Source: CAKUIA01 sp044433115
GTDB taxonomy: Bacteria > Verrucomicrobiota > Verrucomicrobiia > Opitutales > Intestinicryptomonadaceae
Length of the DNA: 7,356 bases
Reading direction: 5' to 3'
Assembly: GCA_044433115.1 (NCBI GenBank)
Contig: JAWXTY010000044.1
Location: 1-7,356 of the forward strand
The first letter of the stretch is position 1. Each line of letters opens with the position of its first letter. The notes under the pieces are model-generated. The model had not been told where the DNA came from. It did not search any database and was given only the letters and a program-made list of their open reading frames with translations. The translations under genes and the position numbers were made by a program. This document shows positions 5,402 to 7,356 of this stretch, piece after piece.

Positions 5402-5591
5402 AAACAAACGCCTCCTGCTGAGCGAGTGCCTTCGCTAATCGACAATCTTTTCGACTGGCTCAAAAGCTCAGAAGATCGCCTTTTAATTCGCAGTTGCCCC
5501 ACGTAGCCTCAGCCGCTACCTACAATCCCTAAGCGACTCGGTAGAATATATCGGCTCTCCACGCAAGGGTGGGTATTTCGTAAAGCGATAA
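5402..5591 (+). pseudogene. Fic-family protein remnant: two fragments in different frames, active-site core missing
   Basis: Fic proteins usually transfer AMP to target proteins through an HPFxxGNGR motif. Two remnants lie in the gap between cas9 and hsdR. At 5402-5497, after an in-frame TAA, one frame reads TPPAERVPSLIDNLFDWLK followed by SSEDRLLIRSC. This closely matches, from memory, the Fic segment just before the catalytic helix, where relatives continue with FHYEFEFIHPF. Here it runs into PT and a stop at 5504. A second frame, about 5505-5591, reads SLSRYLQSLSDSVEYIG, SPRKGGYFVKR, stop, like the winged-helix tail at the C-terminus of such proteins. The HPFxxGNGR core and everything between the fragments are absent, and the frames differ, so the gene is dead. 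It converges on the hsdR remnant (stop at 5612); Fic genes often accompany type I R-M loci. The N-terminal part is not recognisable. The first 60 bases are 31/60 G+C, much higher than the 16/60 in a sampled cas9 stretch (2101-2160). Confidence 0.62.
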
Positions 5592-5611
5592 AACAATAAG
5601 AGCAATAAGGC

Positions 5612-7273
5612 TTAGAGATTATCTGTCCAAAGTTCGCATTGGGTGAGGACTGTTTTGATGGCGTCGTCCATACCTTCTGGTGGGTATTTGTGTTTTTTGA
5701 GGAGGCGTTTTACAAGTTTACGCATACTCGCCCTTGCTGTCTCTTTCTTTTGCCAGTCAATGGTTCTGTTTTGCCTGAGCATATCTGTAAGTTCTTTTGT
5801 GATAGCGACAAGTTCGTCATTTTCGTAGAAATCTTTAATGGCTTGCGGCTTAGTGAGTGCGTCGTAAAAGGCAAGTTCTTCGAGGCTTAAGCCCAATTTT
5901 TCGCCATCGGCGTGAGCAAGGCTTAGTTCTTTAGCCAGTTGCAAGAGTTCTTGGATAACTTCTTCGTTAGTGAGCATACCATTTAGGTATCTATTCATAG
6001 CACTTTGTATGATTTCAGAAAACTTTTCGGACTTAACGACATTCGTCTTTTTATAGATAGAGACTTGTTCTTCAATGAGTTTTTTGAGGAGTTCTACAGC
6101 CAAGTTTTTCTCTTTCATATTGGCAATTTCTTCGAGAAATTTTGGGTCGAATAGAGAGAATTTGTTTTCTGTGTCGGCAAATAGATTTATGACGCCTTCG
6201 CTGCGAATACTATTTTTAAGTAGCTCGTTTATGCGTTCGTTGATATCGCTTAGGGTGAATTTTTTTGTAGAATTATTCAGGCTAAGGCGAATTAGCATTA
6301 TGCGTATAGCTTCGAAATATGCAGCTTCCATACGGCTTTTGTCGTCTGCTAGAGATGAGCAAAGAGAGAGGGCTTGGCGTAGCAAAAGGGCTTCTTTTAT
6401 GAAGATGTTTTGGGTACGCTTTTCTTCGAGTATTTTTTCTTCTAAGTGGGCTTTGCTCAATATGAAATTTACGCCACCTGTGATTAACTTTGCCTTTTCT
6501 AAGTCGCTGGCTTGAGTAAAACTAGAGAAGTCGTAGGCGTGGAATATATCTTTACAAACGGCAAGTTTTTCTAAGAATTTTGGGTAGGCGGCGTTTGCGA
6601 TATTTGTGTCGCCATAATTTTCTTTGTCTCGGTTCGAGTACTCTTTCATCGCCTGCTTAAGAGCAGTTGCAATACCCACGTAATCGACAACTAAACCACC
6701 TTCTTTGTCTTTGAATACACGATTTACACGAGCTATAGCCTGCATTAAGTTATGCCCTGCCATTGGCTTGTAGACATACATAGTCGACAGCGAAGGCACG
6801 TCGAAACCAGTTAGCCACATATCTACAACTATTGCAATTTTTAGAGGCGAGCTTTCGTCTTTAAATTTTTTGGCTAGTTCTTCTTTGTGAGATTTGTTGC
6901 CTATGAGGTCTCGCCATTCTTCAGGGTCGTTGTTGCCCTGAGTCATAACGACTGCGACTTTTTCTGTCCACTCAGGGCGTTTTGCTAAGATTTCCTTGTA
7001 GATTTTCATCGCAATAGAGCGAGAGAATTGCCCGTATAGCTGGTTGTCTAAGTCGTTTCTGTCTGTGAGTAATACTATAGTTGGGCTTTCTAGGCTAGAC
7101 TGTAGAGCCTTTGCGTAGAATACCATAGAAAAGGACTTACCACTGCCTTGAGTGTGCCAAAATACGCCCCCTTTGCCATCAGATTGCGTTGCTTTTGCAG
7201 TGGATTCTATAGCTTTTTTTACTGCGAAATATTGGTGGTAAGCATATAATGGGCGAAGTTCAACTTTAATTTT
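5612..7273 (-). pseudogene. hsdR: Type I restriction enzyme R subunit, truncated at the N-terminus and internally deleted
   Basis: HsdR is the motor and nuclease subunit of type I restriction enzymes. The frame is open from 7273 to a TAA at 5612-5614, about 554 codons, against roughly 1000 in the family. It starts after a TAA (7274-7276) with LRPLYAYHQYFAVKKAI, then the P-loop HTQGSGKS (about 7133-7156) and LLTDRNDLDNQLYGQFS. The frame then jumps, near 7020, directly to SRSIAMKIYKEI of the second RecA domain. The DEAH motif, motif III and roughly 200 or more residues between are missing, with reading frame kept. Later parts are normal: VVDMWLTGFDVPSL, QAIARVNRVFKDKEGG, the helical C-terminal domain and a natural C-terminus. 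The N-terminal PD-(D/E)xK nuclease domain is gone. The only ATG (7124-7126) lies after the P-loop. No hsdM or hsdS is in the window. It should have no restriction activity. Confidence 0.9.
7245..7250 (+). promoter_or_regulatory. Possible -10 element for feoB inside the hsdR remnant
   Basis: A perfect TATAAT lies 25 nt before the feoB ATG, which would start transcription near 7257 with a leader of about 19 nt. There is no convincing -35 at 16-18 nt upstream (CTGCGA region) and no Shine-Dalgarno close to the ATG. On the other strand these bases encode the Tyr-Leu of LRPLYAYHQYF in hsdR, so if it works it is a promoter taken from coding DNA. Confidence 0.3.
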
Positions 7274-7275
7274 TT

Positions 7276-7356
7276 ATGAAAAAAGAACTAAACATAGCTT
7301 TAGTGGGTAACCCAAATTGTGGTAAGACTACTATATTTAACCAACTAACTGGAACT
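7276..7356 (+). CDS. feoB: Ferrous iron transporter FeoB, N-terminal fragment (cut by window edge)
   Basis: FeoB is the inner-membrane Fe(II) uptake protein with a cytoplasmic G-domain at its N-terminus. The 27 visible residues run from MKKELNIALVGNPNCGKTT to FNQLTGT. They contain the G1 P-loop GNPNCGKT, which in FeoB proteins stands within the first 20 residues, so ATG 7276-7278 is the natural start. Small GTPases such as Era or Der share a P-loop, but the NPNCGKTT..FN.LTG pattern is characteristic of FeoB. The gene diverges from the hsdR remnant and their frames abut: the stop that bounds the hsdR frame (7274-7276) overlaps the A of this ATG. No ribosome binding site is evident; the leader is T-rich. 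The rest of the gene lies outside the window. Confidence 0.9.
   Translation, partial: MKKELNIALVGNPNCGKTTIFNQLTGT

Noticed and set aside
6075..6515. 146-codon plus-strand ORF opposite hsdR
   Set aside because: It lies wholly antisense to recognisable HsdR C-terminal domain coding sequence, has low-complexity Ser/Phe/Arg-rich composition, and shows no family motif.

Overview
The window is an AT-rich bacterial defence region: a small, apparently complete type II-C CRISPR-Cas9 locus flanked by decayed accessory genes. The species cannot be named from the sequence. Low G+C, a compact 1063-residue Cas9, and an N-terminal FeoB segment with the NPNCGKTT P-loop point to a low-GC bacterium that takes up ferrous iron. 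From memory, the Cas9 N-terminus (WAFDLGTSSIGEAV followed by an RRRQMRTRQAHKARE-type bridge helix) resembles a divergent II-C branch found in Verrucomicrobia-like and other environmental or gut bacteria. The repeat-embedded promoter pattern recalls Campylobacter and Neisseria.

Layout, left to right. Positions 2-184 hold the 3' end of an unrecognised plus-strand gene, followed by a hairpin (218-246) and a doubtful 40-codon ORF (255-377). The CRISPR array (355-654) has four identical 36-nt repeats, one half-degenerated repeat at its left end, and four 30-nt spacers. Directly downstream on the same strand is a tracrRNA gene (about 683-781), recognised by a 13-nt perfect anti-repeat and a terminator hairpin. 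Converging on it from the right is the minus-strand operon cas9 (5272-2081), cas1 (2048-1113), cas2 (about 1170-787). There is no csn2 or cas4.

Upstream of cas9 are two gene remnants. One is a frameshifted, internally deleted Fic-like gene on the plus strand (5402-5591). The other is a type I restriction hsdR on the minus strand (7273-5612) that lacks its nuclease end and the DEAH part of its motor. At the right edge feoB begins on the plus strand (7276) immediately beside the truncated hsdR.

How it works together: Cas1 and Cas2 would insert spacers, each repeat probably carries its own promoter at its 3' end, crRNAs pair with the tracrRNA, and Cas9 with both nuclease centres intact would cut targets. 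The array and tracrRNA run in the same direction with no visible terminator between them, so spacer 4, the last repeat and the tracrRNA could be made as one self-folding guide-like RNA. The adjacent Fic-like and type I R-M genes are broken, so the Cas9 system seems to be the surviving defence at this site.
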